DNA of 64,000 nucleotides from Stictocephala bisonia (GCA_035578905.1 JAQJVL010000005.1:3429474-3493473); one strand, 5' to 3'; shown: positions 10,690 through 24,302, numbered from the stretch's first letter. Made by a program: numbers and translations. Notes: a model not told the origin generated them from the letters alone.

Positions 10690-11262
10690 TTATTATTGTC
10701 ACCCATCCTCGGCAGGCGGCACGTCTACCCGGCACCAAATCTGACCACCGCTCTAAGGTTAATCAGGCGTTACTAATGTCACAACTTAACCCGGCACCGA
10801 GACAGTTTGAAGGTAGGGGAGCTGGGTTCCCCCTCCACAACACCAAACATACGCCCCTCATTCTCTTCTTTCCCTCCCTCGAACCCTAGGCATCTCATCG
10901 CCCTAACTCCTTTAACCTAACCTAACCTAACCTAACCTAACCTATTGAACAAAGCGTTGCCTTCATTTTACAAAGCTCACCCCCATTCATTTTAAAACCA
11001 TCACACACCTTCGTTTAGTAAAGCTCGGTCCCCGGACATGGACAGCGCGAACCTACGGCACCTTACGAAAAGGGGAGGTGATTAGGGGAGGGGAAAGAGA
11101 AAGGAGGGGTTGGGAGGGGGTAGTGTAGGTGGAATGGGTAAGAGGGGTGGCTGGTGCCGGGTTGACATACTGTCATGGTGGCCAGTGAAAGGTCCAGTGC
11201 CGGGTTGACGTGTTTTTTTATAACATATAAAGCTTGGTGCCGGGTTGATGAACTCCCGCTCG
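10690..11262. mobile_element. Candidate foldback element with telomere-like centre
   Basis: CTCGGCAGGCGGCACG ... ACCCGGCACCAA at the left (10698-10740) is mirrored by TTGGTGCCGGGTTGATGAACTCCCGCTCGGCAG at the right (about 11233-11265). The motif GTGCCGGGTTGA recurs three times near the right end (about 11155, 11197 and 11235), and its complement occurs at least twice at the left, as in subterminal repeats bound by a transposase. The middle contains five CCTAA units. There is no coding capacity. Target duplication not resolved. Confidence 0.45.
10916..10944. repeat. Interstitial telomere-type repeat (CCTAA)5
   Basis: Five perfect CCTAA units plus a partial one, equal to TTAGG on the other strand. 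TTAGG is the ancestral arthropod telomere repeat, so this supports an arthropod source. It lies in the middle of the candidate foldback, so it is probably part of that element and not a chromosome end. Confidence 0.85.
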
Positions 11263-13012
11263 GCAGAGCTGTTTTGGTGCGAGGGTTATTTTCAATACAT
11301 AGGTAAACATACAATTTGCCTAGTTCCTTATGTACTCTTGAGTTGCTCTCCCTGTAGTATTTACACACCCAGAGCAGGCCTTGAGAAATCAATAAGTACA
11401 AACAAGATTTCAAACATAAACTTTTCAAAAATACCCTACACAGGATTAATAGTGAACTGATACGTGACATAATTGTCATGTCACTTAGATTGATCCTTGT
11501 CTCGGCTTACGTTATTCGAACTTAAGAGTAATAAAATGATGCATCATGAAAACATCAAGTCTTAATGAACAAATATATACTGTATTTCAGCTTGTTAGTA
11601 ATTTTTTTTCTAAACGTCCTACAAAATGTTTGGACGTTGGCACTAAAAAGAAGTTTTAAAAATAAGACATACTTCAACAAAAAAACGAAATACTGATAAC
11701 AATATATTTGATATAATCCATAAATGGCAATATCTATGATAATATGTTCAGAATGTTTCACAAGATTTATGCACTCAATAAAACCAAAATCAAGGACGCC
11801 ACTACGTCACACATTCTTTTCATGCTAAATTTTGAAAATAGTATGCGAATGAACCCATATTTTGCTACAATGTTTCTCAATTTTGGGCAATAATCATATT
11901 TAAGAAATGCGTAATTTGTTACCATTTCCCTATTGCGCACAGGGATTCAGGTATAATTCTCTATTACCTGCAAAACAGTCCTAAGAGTAAACTGTGACCA
12001 GTGCCGGGGGGGGGGGGGATTATCGCAGGCAGATACTGTGTGTGACCCCTGACTGACGTGGACTTTGACCACCAAAGGGGCAACCGCTCACGTCAGTACA
12101 ATTCCATCATTAAACTCGACAGTTTCGCTAAAGTTACTCGCGTATTATACTTGTGACAAAAAACGAAAATATATACTTAGTGCGTTAAAATGAGTGGAAT
12201 GTTACAGCCGAGAGTGTGCGCAAGTGTTCACAATACAAGCAACTTAAGGCCGATCAAACAGACACCCATCTTGAAGACCAGATATGGATATAATATAAAC
12301 GTAACGCGATTTCACTTTAAACTTGTATTGAAACATGCAAGGTAGGTACTGTACTTTAAATCACTTTTCTATACTTATAAGTATTTTTTAATGAATAATT
12401 AAACATTAATGATATCACAGCCTTAAACGTTACATGAATCATTTAACTAAAGGTTAATAACTATATGATTACAATTGGACTTACCAATAAGGTCAAAGTG
12501 CGAGCATGTGCTGTTTAAGTATTAATACACTGTACCAAATTAACAAACAGGAATTACCACAAGGAAATTACAAACTAAATGTTCACAATATTTTATTGCT
12601 GTAAGATGTTTAATTTTAAAGACACCTAAACCATCATAACAACTAATATCATATACTAGAAAAACAATAAGTTGTTATTTCTTATAACATGGAAAGTGTG
12701 TTATATAGAGTACCTAGTATAACTTGCAAACCCAGATTCAGAGGATTTGACTGATATTTAAAAAAAAAAAGTAGGAGCCAAGGTAAAAATAGTCTTAACC
12801 TTATCGTCACGGGGAATATATAAATAAAAGTTATTCTATATTTTGACTGTAACGTTATTTAATTTATTTGTATACATCCTAAAAACTAAAATTAAAAAAA
12901 AAACTATATGGGCACGATATGTGGAGTAACAACACATAAAACAATATGTGGAGTAACGATAAAAACAAATTTAGGACTAACCACTAAAATGACTCATTTT
13001 CCTAGTACATAT
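11263..13012. other. AT-rich DNA without recognisable genes
   Basis: No supported gene. It contains a run of 13 Gs at 12006-12018 and a 9-bp hairpin, ACTGACGTG at 12052-12060 with CACGTCAGT at 12089-12097. Short minus-strand frames near 11.1-11.8 kb look like chance ORFs. Confidence 0.5.
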
Positions 13013-14692
13013 TTGAATGTGAGGGTGGGATTGAGCACCCCATTCATACTACGTAACTAGTAATGGTGGGTGGGCCAGTCAAGTGTAGAAGAGTTACTTC
13101 TATGAATGTGAGAGTGAGAGTAAGCACCCCAGTACATTCTACGTAACTGGTAATGGTGGGTGGGCCAGACAAATGTACAACAGTTACTAGTACATATGAA
13201 TGTGAGAGTGAGAGCAAGCACCCCAGTACATTCTACGTAACTGGTAATGGTGGGTGGGCCAGACAAATGTACAACAGTTACTAGTACATATGAATGTGAG
13301 AGTGAGAGTAAGCACCCCAGTACATTCTACGTAACTGGTAATGCTGGATGGGCCAGACAAATGTACAACAGTTACTAGTACATATGAATGTGAGAGTGAG
13401 AGCAAGCACCCCAGTACATTCTACGTAACTGGTAATGGTGGGTGGGCCAGACAAATGTACAACAGTTACTAGTACATATGAATGTGAGAGTGAGAGCAAG
13501 CACCCCAGTACATTCTACGTAACTGGTAATGGTGGGTGGGCCAGACAAATGTACAACAGTTACTAGTACATATGAATGTGAGAGTGAGAGCAAGCACCCC
13601 AGTACATTCTACGTAACTGGTAATGCTGGATGGGCCAGACAAATGTACAACAGTTACTAGTACATATGAATGTGAGAGTGAGAGCAAGCACCCCAGTACA
13701 TTCTACGTAACTGGTAATGGTGGGTGGGCCAGACAAATGTACAACAGTTACTAGAACATATGAATGTGAGAGTGAGAGCAAGCACCCCAGTACATTCTAC
13801 GTAACTGGTAATGGTGGGTGGGCCAGACAAATGTACAACAGTTACTAGAACATATGAATGTGAGAGTGAGAGCAAGCACCCCAGTACATTCTACGTAACT
13901 GGTAATGGTGGGTGGGCCAGACAAATGTACAACAGTTACTAGAACATATGAATGTGAGAGTGAGAGCAAGCACCCCAGTACATTCTACGTAACTGGTAAT
14001 GGTGGGTGGGCCAGACAAATGTACAACAGTTACTAGTACATATGAATGTGAGAGTGAGAGCAAGCACCCCAGTACAATCTACGTAACTGGTTATGGTGGG
14101 TGGGCCAGACAAATGTACAACAGTTACTAGTACATATGAATGTGAGAGTGAGAGCAAGCACCCCAGTACATTCTACGTAACTGGTAATGCTGGATGGGCC
14201 AGACAAATGTACAACAGTTACTAGTACATATGAATGTGAGAGTGAGAGCAACATTCTACGTAACTGGTAATGGTGGGTGGGCCAGACAAATGTACAACAG
14301 TTACTAGTACATATGAATGTGAGAGTGAGAGCAAGCACCCCAGTACATTCTACGTAACTGGTTATGGTGGGTGGGCCAGACAAATGTACAACAGTTACTA
14401 GTACATATGAATGTGAGAGTGAGAGCAAGCACCCCAGTACATTCTACGTAACTGGTTATGGTGGGTGGGCCAGACAAATGTACAACAGTTACTAGTACAT
14501 ATGAATGTGAGAGTGAGAGCAAGCACCCCCGTACATTCTACGTAACTGGTAATAGTGGGTGGGCCAGACAAATGTACAACAGTTACTAGTACATATGATT
14601 GTGAGAGTTAGAGCAAGCACCCCCGTACATTCTACGAAACTGGTAATGTTGAGTGGGCCAGACAAATTTACAACAGTTTTAATAGTACATAT
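13013..14692. repeat. 94-bp minisatellite array (about 18 copies)
   Basis: Highly uniform monomers starting GAATGTGAGAGTGAGAGCAA and containing CATTCTACGTAACTGG and GGTGGGTGGGCCAGACAAA. The spacing of identical blocks is exactly 94 bp. One unit near 14250 lacks 19 bp (the CACCCCAGT segment). As 94 is not a multiple of 3, the many overlapping 72-codon minus-strand frames are artefacts of the repeat. The uniformity indicates recent amplification or gene conversion. Confidence 0.95.
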
Positions 14693-15244
14693 GAATGTGA
14701 GGGTGGGAACGAACACCCCCGTACATTCTACGTAACTGGCAATGGTGGATGGGCCTAACAAGTGTACAACAGTTTTAATAGTACATGTGAATGTGAGGGT
14801 GGGAACGAACACCCCCGTACATTCTACATAACTGGCAATGGTGGATGGGCCAGACAAGTGTACAACAGTTTTAATAGTATACGTGAATGTGAGGGTGGGA
14901 ACGAACACCCCCGTACATTCTACGTAACTGGCAATGGTGGATGGGCCTAACAAGTGTACAACAGTTTTAATAGTACATATGAATGTGAGGGTGGGAACGA
15001 ACACCCCCGTACATTCTACGTAACTGGCAATGGTGGATGGGCCTAACAAGTGTACAACAGTTTTAATAGTACATGTGAATGTGAGGGTGGGAACGAACAC
15101 CCCCGTACATTCTACGTAACTGGCAATGGTGGATGGGCCTAACAAGTGTACAACAGTTTTAATAGTACATATGAATGTGAGGGTGGGAACGAACACCCCC
15201 GTACATTCTACGTAACTGGCAATGGTGGATGGGCCAGTCAAGTG
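14693..15244. repeat. 96-bp variant of the same minisatellite (about 6 copies)
   Basis: A diverged subfamily with GAATGTGAGGGTGGGAACGA and TTTTAATAGT in place of TACTAGT. Monomer starts are 96 bp apart (14693, 14789, 14885, 14981). Because 96 is 3 x 32, a minus-strand frame (15256-14492) reads through with a 32-residue repeat; I regard it as non-genic. The first unit of the whole array (13013) and the last share the variant GGGCCAGTCAAGTGTA, which differs from all internal units. Confidence 0.9.
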
Positions 15245-16081
15245 TACAAGAGGCATTCAGCTTAGAAACCATTCAAACACATCTAAATACTTAAGAGAGT
15301 CATTTACAGTTCAGACTGCGGTGGATGGCTTATTTCAACGGTTCTTTACTATTCCCCTATATACGGACACTGACTCCTCACGTATTATGGGAAGGTGGAT
15401 GTTAGCATAACTAAACTAAATTTTAATTCATTAATTGAGATTCTGACTACCGGTAGAATAAAAAGGGGTTGAAGCGTGTTTAAAACTGTATTAAATAATT
15501 GTTTGGCTGACTTTTTTCTTAAGGTAATAGAAGGTAGATAACAATTGTAGTATCTGTAAAATGTAGTTACAATAAACATTTTATGACATATTGAATTTTT
15601 TAGAGCACCTCGTGATTACTTGTTCACGAACCGTTGTGTAAACTATCTGAAGTTGAAAAAGTATGTAAACTCATTAAATGAAGAAGATTACGTACTTGTA
15701 TATTAATACTAAAAAAACTCTAGTACAAATCAGTAATTTCATTTCTGCCAAACACCACGTTCCAAATAGAGATAAACATATTTCTATTCTAAAGTAATGC
15801 TCACTTTTTAGGTAATTATTTATAAAATTGTGTATAATTAATTGATTTTCTTGAAATAAATCAATAAATTATGTATATTTTAACAATATGATATAGGAAA
15901 TCAGTGTAATAAAAATAAAATATTTGAACGCCAGAGTTTGTTATTTTTTTATTACTTTTGATTAATGATACGGCACTTCCTAGAGAAACTTCTTGGATCG
16001 CAACTCATGAGTCCTTAGTTTCAGTTAAATTGAGTAACTCGTAATCTCGTGCGCCTTTAAAAGGATGGCAAGCCAGCAAGC
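15245..16081. other. AT-rich DNA without recognisable genes
   Basis: Nothing supportable was seen between the 94/96-bp array and the short 57-bp repeat; only short chance ORFs. Confidence 0.5.
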
Positions 16082-16215
16082 GAATTTCCCTTGGAGGCAA
16101 GGAATTTGCCGGGGGCCAAAGTTGTTAATGAGTCAAGTGAATTTCCGTTGGAGACAAGGAATTTGCCGGGGGCCAAAGTTGTTAATGAGTCAAGTGAATT
16201 TCCCTTGTGGACAGT
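16082..16215. repeat. 57-bp tandem repeat (2.3 copies)
   Basis: GAATTTCC(C/G)TTGGAG...GGAATTTGCCGGGGGCCAAA repeats at 16082, 16139 and 16196, a 57-bp step. A 75-codon frame across it is repeat-driven. Confidence 0.85.
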
Positions 16216-17254
16216 GTAAAACTTGCACAAACATAACCTCTGTTACAACTGCCAAGACCCATTACGCACGACAACTAACGAGTCCAAACTAACGATCCTG
16301 TGCAGAGCAAAAAATAGCATTGTACCCATTTGGGCAAAATATCACGGTTCTACACATCCTTATAACTATGGTACCTGATGCCGGTTTTTGCCAATCTAAC
16401 TCCTCCCTTATTTCTTGGCCAATTTTATCGCTTCAGGTGTCAACAAATTCGTAGTTGTGCAATAAGGCATTAATTGTTAAATATTTTAACCCCGAAGTGC
16501 ACGGAAGCCCTTAAATTACGCTTGTAGGCCATAATAATAACATGGAGAAAGATTTAAACTAGTCAAAAAGTGAGAGCTGTTCTATCTAAATAATGATGTT
16601 GAGAGGTAATAGATTGTATAAATGTTAGAAAGAGAAAGTGTTATTAGTTCGGTGGAAGTTTTGTTTGAATTATAAATCTAAAACAGCGAATACATATCTG
16701 TCTGTGAGTATGTAAACATCAGCGGTTAACTAAAATAAAAACTTCTGAAACTGCAAGTAATAACAATGAGTGCTTATATTCAGGCTTTATATAGAGGGAA
16801 CATCAAGTACAGTGAGTTACCTACTGTAAATAAATTTACATAATATGATTTTCATTTTACCGTTTAACCACTAATATTGTACTCAAAAGGTACATGCTAA
16901 GACCGAAGGCCGAGTGACGGAGTGGCCACGCGAAGCGTGCAGGGGTGACCCCTAGTTCTAAATATTAAGGGGAACGATACAATGTGCTGTTCTAGAGAGA
17001 GGCCGAACACCGAAGTAAGTGAACAAGTGTATAATACATGCACATGGTAAAATATGTATCTACTATTTTCAAACCAGAAATTAAGTACACTCAAGTTTGA
17101 AGGTTGTTTATTGCGAAATTAAAAGACCCATGAAATTTTCATCCCATCGTTGTTTTCCTTGTCTAATTTGACGTTAGGAGATATTATATTACAATTTTAT
17201 TTTAAGATTTAATAATTGTTATCCTAGTGGAAGAAAAAAAGACTAGGGCGTGCT
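16216..17254. other. DNA without recognisable genes
   Basis: No gene recognised. A GC-richer patch at 16900-17000 (CCGAAGGCCGAGTGACGGAG) stands out from the AT-rich surroundings; its identity is unknown. Confidence 0.45.
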
Positions 17255-17768
17255 CGAATTGCGACAAAATTACCAATGGTTGGTAAAGAGATGCTGGAAT
17301 TGCAACCAGAGCCCATGAGAGCCAATACAACTAGTGCTCGAGCTCCGACAATATTACCAATGGTTGGGAAAGAGATGCTGGATTTGCGACCAGTGCCCAT
17401 GAGAGCCAATACAACTAGTGCTCGAGCTCCGACAATATTACCAATGGTTGGGAAAGAGATGCTGGATTTGCGACCAGAGCCCATGAGAGCCAATACAACT
17501 AGTGCTCGAGCTCCGACAATATTACCAATGGTTGGGAAAGAGATGCTGGATTTGCGACCAGTGCCCATGAGAGCCAATACAACTAGTGCTCGAGCTCCGA
17601 CAATATTACCAATGGTTGGGAAAGAGATGCTGGATTTGCGACCAGAGCCCATGAGAGCCAATACAGTGCTCGAGCTCCGACAATATTACCAATGGTTGGG
17701 AAAGAGATGCTGGAATTGCGACCAGAGTCCATGAGAGCCAATACAACTAGTGCTCGAGCTCCGACGAT
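17255..17768. repeat. 84-bp minisatellite (about 6 copies), open on both strands
   Basis: Monomer GTGCTCGAGCTCCGACAATA ... ACCAATGGTTGGGAAAGAG ... CCCATGAGAGCCAATACAA, with a step of 84 bp (17334 to 17418). As 84 is 3 x 28, reading frames stay open on plus (17276-17734) and minus (17661-17224), each giving a 28-residue repeat. One late unit lacks the ACTA segment, which breaks the frame. No homology to a known protein repeat is evident and I treat it as a minisatellite. Confidence 0.9.
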
Positions 17769-18015
17769 GGTATCATGAACGAAATAACTAGTTCCCAAAG
17801 CTCAAATAATACATATACATTTTGAAAGTAACTTTCTATACAATAAATTAAATATAAATACCAAATGTAAGACATTATTTACAGTATTTCAAATGTGCAA
17901 TCAATGTTGACAAACAGTATTGCACAAGTGGAATCACTGGTAGTTTCGATATTTATTTATTAATTAATACCTACTATTACACGTCTTGTAATTTCCACGT
18001 ACTGATGACACCTAT

Positions 18016-21000
18016 TGTTTGTGATACTTAAATATATACGCATAGATGCATGTATCGTTGCTAATGTAAGCTATCTAACGGTTGACGTATTGTTTGTGAT
18101 ACTTAAATATATACGCATAGATGCATGTATCGTTGCTAATGTAAGATATCTAACGGTTGACGTATTGTTTGTGATACTTAAATATATACGCATAGATGCA
18201 TGTATCGTTGCTAATGTAAGATATCTAACGGTTGACGTATTGTTTGTGATACTTAAATATATATGCATAGATGCATGTATCGTTGCTAATGTAAGCTATC
18301 TAACGGTTGACGTATTGTTTGTGATACTTAAATATATACGCATAGATGCATGTATCGTTGCTAATGTAAGCTAACTAACGGTTGACGTATTGTTTGTGAT
18401 ACTTAAATATATACGCATAGATGCATGTATCATTGCTAATGTAAGCTATCTAACGGTGGACGTATTGTTTGTGATACTTAAATATATACGCATAGATGCA
18501 TGTATCGTTGCTAATGTAAGCTAACTAACGGTTGACGTATTGTTTGTGATACTTAAATATATACGCATAGATGCATGTATCATTGCTAATGTAAGCTATC
18601 TAACGGTGGACGTATTGTTTGTGATACTTAAATATATACGCATAGATGCATGTATCGTTGCTAATGTAAGCTATCTAACGGTTGACGTATTGTTTGTGAT
18701 ACTTAAATATATACGCATAGATGCATGTATCGTTGCTAATGTAAGCTAACTAACGGTTGACGTATTGTTTGTGATACTTAAATATATACGCATAGATGCA
18801 TGTATCGTTGCTAATGTAAGCTATCTAACGGTGGACGTATTGTTTGTGATACTTAAATATATACGCATAGATGCATGTATCGTTGCTAATGTAAGCTAAC
18901 TAACGGTTGACGTATTGTTTGTGATACTTAAATATATACGCATAGATGCATGTATCGTTGCTAATGTAAGCTATCTAACGGTTGACGTATTGTTTGTGAT
19001 ACTTAAATATATACGCATAGATGCATGTATCGTTGCTAATGTAAGCTAACTAACGGTTGACGTATTGTTTGTGATACTTAAATATATACGCATAGATGCA
19101 TGTATCATTGCTAATGTAAGCTATCTAACGGTGGACGTATTGTTTGTGATACTTAAATATATACGCATAGATGCATGTATCGTTGCTAATGTAAACTAAC
19201 TAACGGTTGACGTATTTTTTCTGTTATTTAAATATATATACATAGATGTAGGTATCGTTGCTAATGTAAGCTATCTAACGGTTGACGTATTGTTTGTGTT
19301 ACTTAAATATATACGCATAGATGCATGTATCGTTGCTAATGTAAGCTAACTAACGGTTGACGTATTGTTTGTGATACTTAAATATATACGCATAGATGCA
19401 TGTATCATTGCTAATGTAAGCTATCTAACGGTTGACGTATTGTTTGTGTTACTTAAATATATACGCATAGGTGCATGTATCGCTGCTAATGTAAGCTAAC
19501 TAACGGTTGACGTATTTTTTCTGTTCTTTAAATATATACACATAGATGTAGGTATCGTTGCTAATGTAAGCTATCTAACGGTTGACGTATTGTTTGTGTT
19601 ACTTAAATATATACGCATAGATGCATGTATCGTTGCTAATGTAAGCTAACTAACGGTTGACGTATTGTTTGTGATACTTAAATATATACGCATAGATGCA
19701 TGTATCGTTCCTAATGTATTTAGGTATGGCTAACTAACGGTTGACGTATTGTTTGTGTTACTTAAATATATACGCATAGATGCATGTATCGTTGCTAATG
19801 TAAGCTAACTAACGGTTGACGTATTTTTTGTGTTACTTAAATATATACGCATAGATGCATGTATCGTTGCTAATGTAAGCTATCTAACGGTTGACGTATT
19901 GTTTGTGTTACTTAAATATATACGCATAGATGCATGTATCGTTGCTAATGTAAGCTATCTAACGGTTGACGTATTGTTTGTGATACTTAAATATATACGT
20001 ATAGATGCATGTATCGTTGCTAATGTAAGCTAACTAACGGTTGACGTATTTTTTGTGTTACTTAAATATATACGCATTGATGCATGTATCGTTCCTAATG
20101 TATTTAGGTATGGCTAACTAACGGTTGACGTATTTTTTGTATTATTTAATTATATACGCATAGATGTATGTATGGTTGCGAATGTAAGCTAACTAACGGT
20201 TGACGTATTTTTCTGTTATTTAAATATATATGCACAGAAGTATGTATGGTTGCGAATGTAAGCTAACTAACGGTTGACGTATTTTTTCTGTTATTTAAAT
20301 ATATATGCATAGATGTATGTATCGTTGCTAATGTAAGCTAACTAACGGTTGACGTATTTTTTCTGTTATTTAAATATATATACATAGATGTATGTATCGT
20401 TGCTAATGTAAGCTAACTAACGGTTGACGTATTTTTTCTGTTATTTAAATATATATACATAGATGTATGTATCGTTGCTAATGTAAGCTAACTAACGGTT
20501 GACGTATTTTTTCTGTTATTTAAATATATATACATAGATGTATGTATCGTTGCTAATGTAAGCTAACTAACGGTTGACGTATTTTTTCTGTTATTTAAAT
20601 ATATATACATAGATGTATGTATCGCTGCTAATGTAAGCTAACTAACGGTTGACGTATTTTTTCTGTTATTTAAATATATATACATAGATGTATGTATCGT
20701 TGCTAATGTAAGCTAACTAACGGTTGACGTATTTTTTCTGTTATTTAAATATATATGCATAGATGTATGTATCGTTGCTAATGTAAGCTAACTAACGGTT
20801 GACGTATTTTTTCTGTTATTTAAATATATATGCATAGATGTATGTATCGTTGCTAATGTAAGCTAACTAACGGTTGACGTATTTTTTCTGTTATTTAAAT
20901 ATATATGCATAGATGTATGTATCGTTGCTAATGTAAGCTAACTAACGGTTGACGTATTTTTTCTGTTATTTAAATATATATGCATAGATGTATGTATCGT

Positions 21001-22083
21001 TGCTAATGTAAGCTAACTAACGGTTGACGTATTTTTTCTGTTATTTAAATTTATATGCATAGATGTATGTATCGTTGCTAATGTAAGCTAACTAACGGTT
21101 GACGTATTTTTTCTGTATTTAAATATATATGCATAGATGTATGTATCGTTGCTAATGTAAGCTAACTAACGGTTGACGTATTTTTTCTGTTATTTAAATT
21201 TATATGCATAGATGTATGTATCGTTGCTAATGTAAGCTAACTAACGGTTGACGTATTTTTTCTGTTATTTAAACATATATGCATAGATGTATGTATCGTT
21301 GCTAATGTAAGCTAACTAACGGTTGACGTATTTTTCTGTTATTTAAATATATATGCATAGATGTATGTATCGTTGCTAATGTAAGCTAACTAACGGTTGA
21401 CGTATTTTTCTGTTATTTAAATATATATGCATAGATGTATGTATCGTTGCTAATGTAAGCTAACTAACGGTTGACGTATTTTTCTGTTATTTAAATATAT
21501 ATGCATAGATGTATGTATCGTTGCTAATGTAAGCTAACTAACGGTTGACGTATTTTTCTGTTATTTAAATATATATGCATAGATGTATGTATCGTTGCTA
21601 ATGTAAGCTAACTAACGGTTGACGTATTTTTCTGTTATTTAAATATATATGCATAGATGTATGTATCGTTGCTAATGTAAGCTAACTAACGGTTGACGTA
21701 TTTTTCTGTTATTTAAATATATATGCATAGATGTATGTATCGTTGCTAATGTAAGCTAACTAACGGTTGACGTATTGTTTGTGTTACTTAAATATATACG
21801 CATAGATGCATGTATCGTTGCTAATGTAAGCTAACTAACGGTTGACGTATTGTTTGTGTTACTTAAATATATACGCATAGATGCATGTATCGTTGCTAAT
21901 GTAAGCTAACTAACGGTTGACGTATTGTTTGTGTTACTTAAATATATACGCATAGATGCATGTATCGTTGCTAATGTAAGCTATCTAACGGTTGACGTAT
22001 TGTTTGTGTTACTTAAATATATACGCATAGCTGTATGTATCGTTGCTAATGTAAGCTAACTAACGGTTGACGTATTTTTTGTT
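18016..22083. repeat. 75-bp satellite-like array (about 54 copies, ~4.1 kb)
   Basis: Monomer TTGTTTGTGATACTTAAATA...CGCATAGATGCATGTATCGT...GCTAATGTAAGC...CTAACGGTTGACGTA, step 75 bp. The subtypes are layered. From 18.0 to 19.2 kb the units alternate between CTATCTAACGG and CTAACTAACGG, forming a 150-bp dimer. From 20.1 to 21.75 kb the subtype carries TTTTTTCTGTTATTTAAATA and GATGTATG. The first subtype returns at 21.77-22.08 kb. A rare variant, TTCCTAATGTATTTAGGTATGG, occurs at about 19707 and 20092. Plus-strand frames are repeat read-through. Confidence 0.95.
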
Positions 22084-22790
22084 CATACGTTGGTTGAACG
22101 TGACCCTGAAATTATTTTTACAAAAATAAAATTCACAAAGGGATTTTTGACCATCAAAATACGCCTAACATAAACTCTCAAACTATCAATATGGGAATAT
22201 TTTGAAAAAATATGTCAACATACATCTTCCAAGAATACAGTCAGATGCCAGGCCCTTATTCCTTGTATTATGCGCACGCTAAAATGTCACCCTCCGTGGG
22301 ATGCCATCTAAATACAGTATATTTTGGCATTCCATCGACTTACACCCCGTCCACATGCTCAATGAATGATTAAAATTACCAATTACTTATTCTATGTTTG
22401 TGATATGTCATTTAAATTTGTGATTTCTGTGTTCTGTATAATATTTGTGCGGTGGCAATGAACAGAAATTCTTCGTGGTTTGTTGTCACTTCATTTTTGG
22501 TAAAGGCTATTTTTTATAGATTTTATTTTTATAATTATTTTAACAATGTTTTCGTGATATTATACTATTTTTAAATTAATACACGTGGCCATAAAGGTTA
22601 GTTTAACTATAACGTAAAGCCATTCTAAAATAAAATGTTGGCATCACTATGAGTTAGTGCGGACAAACGAAAGTGCAACCAGACTTCAGGCGGTCAGGTG
22701 ATGGCCTTCCAACGAATATGAGTGAGCTATTTCAGTAGTGGTGAAGCGCTGGCGAGAGGCGGGGGCCGCTGGCATACTGGCCGACTGCTA
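22084..22790. other. DNA without recognisable genes
   Basis: Mostly AT-rich, with a GC-rich patch at 22730-22790 immediately before palindrome copy 2. No gene supported. Confidence 0.5.
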
Positions 22791-23834
22791 CGGTCGGCGC
22801 ACACATTTCTGTACCCGAGTTTAAAGTCGCTTACAAAGAACTATAAGAGGTATCTGCAGATCCAACCACACCATTGTTTTCCTCGTTTAATTTTACAATA
22901 TAAACTGCGTATTTTTTTTTTTTTTATTATCGTTTTAATAATTGTTATCCTTGTTGGAACAAAAAAGTACCAGAATTTTATTAGCTGAGCATTAATTAAA
23001 TTTACACATTTATTACTCAAAAACCCGTTAATGTATCACATTTATACTTTAATACATGATTAATATAAATGTTTTCTTTAAAGTTCATTAGTATCAGAAT
23101 TTTAAGTTTTCAAGAAAAAAAGTTCTTATCAATTTTCTGAAATAACGATTTATTGGATTCTAGATGTCGTAAAAATATTATCCTTGGTCACGTTATATCT
23201 AATATTCACGAAAATCTAGAACAAAATTCCTAAGCGCTAAACTGAGCGCCCGGACGAACACCCTTAAATGTGTATTTACGATACATCACTTTTTATACAT
23301 AACTAAAAGCAGTAATTTAAAATTTATTTAAATTATTTAAAATTACTTTGAATTGATTTAAATCAATTTTTAATCACTGCATTGACTTGAGAATATAAAA
23401 TTATGAATCGCAACTTAACATTTCGTAAGGTTTACAACGTGACTAAGTAATTAATTTTACGAGCTCCATCAGTCAAGAAAACGTTTCAATTTATATGAAA
23501 ATTTGATATAGAATAATTAAAATTATGAAATGTATAAAACTTTTAGAAGACGTTCTTATCAACCACGTATTGAAATATAATTGTGACACATTAACAGGAT
23601 TTTTTGATAATAAAAGTGTAGTTGATGCCCAGTGAAAACTAGTTTAAATTCAAGTACTTTTTTTTGTTTCAACGGTGAACAAAATTACTAAAACTATAAT
23701 AAAATTAAAAACTGCAATTTCTTTAACGTACAATTAAACAAAGAAAACGATGACGTGATTGGATTTTTCATAGACCTCTTAGTTCCTTAGTAAACAACTT
23801 CAAACTCGGTTGCACGTAATTCCTGCGTCGACAG
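22791..23834. mobile_element. ~1-kb palindromic TA-flanked element, copy 2
   Basis: 1044 bp. The left end CGGTCGGCGCACACATTTC is mirrored by GGTTGCACGTAATTCCTGCG...TCGACAG at the right; TA lies on both sides (22789-22790 and 23835-23836). The inner arms show the same landmarks as copy 1: TTGTTTTCCTCG/CAAAGAAAACGATG, TTCTAGATGTCGTAA/TTTTACGAGCTCC, and AGTAATTTAAAAT/TTTAATCACTGCA near the centre at about 23340. This is the most diverged of the three copies. Non-coding. Confidence 0.8.
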
Positions 23835-24302
23835 TACATAGTAGTATTGGCTAACCGGTCAGTGCTAAGCCAAATTCCTCTTCAGTTCTCTCAATGCTGA
23901 TAAAAATATTCATTTGATAAATTCTATTAATACTCCTAATACATCGCAAATAAGCTCGCAATTTTTTTATTTAGGAAAATTGTGCAAAACTAATTTAAAA
24001 ACTAATCACGGGTTAACCACTAGTGGTTTTATTTAATCGGGTTGTCGGTGTTCAAGGTCGGCACACACAAAACACGACCTTGTCTCTGTCTGTGGGAAGG
24101 TAAGGCTTGCCTGGCCTGGATAGAGATACGTCAAGGTGGTGCAATGTGTCGACCACGTTCAATATTTTCTTTTCAACATATTGGGTTCAAGTTCAGAACA
24201 ATCTAACCAGTTCTATTTTAATATTTCTATATTCTTTTTAATAGACTAAATAAAAATTGTTGCCCAAAATTGGTTGATATTAACTAAAAATATATAAATA
24301 TA
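23835..24302. other. DNA without recognisable genes
   Basis: No gene seen. A small inverted pair, CAAGGTCG near 24051 with CGACCTTG near 24076, is present. Confidence 0.5.

Noticed and set aside
10916..10944. Chromosome end (telomere)
   Set aside because: Only five CCTAA units, followed by ordinary sequence on both sides; it is interstitial.
14492..15256. 254-codon minus-strand frame that looks like a repeat protein
   Set aside because: It is read-through of the 96-bp minisatellite; the frame collapses in the adjacent 94-bp units of the same family, and there is no domain or start context.
17224..17734. Reading frames of about 150 codons on both strands
   Set aside because: Both arise from the 84-bp repeat (3 x 28); being open on both strands argues for arithmetic, not coding.
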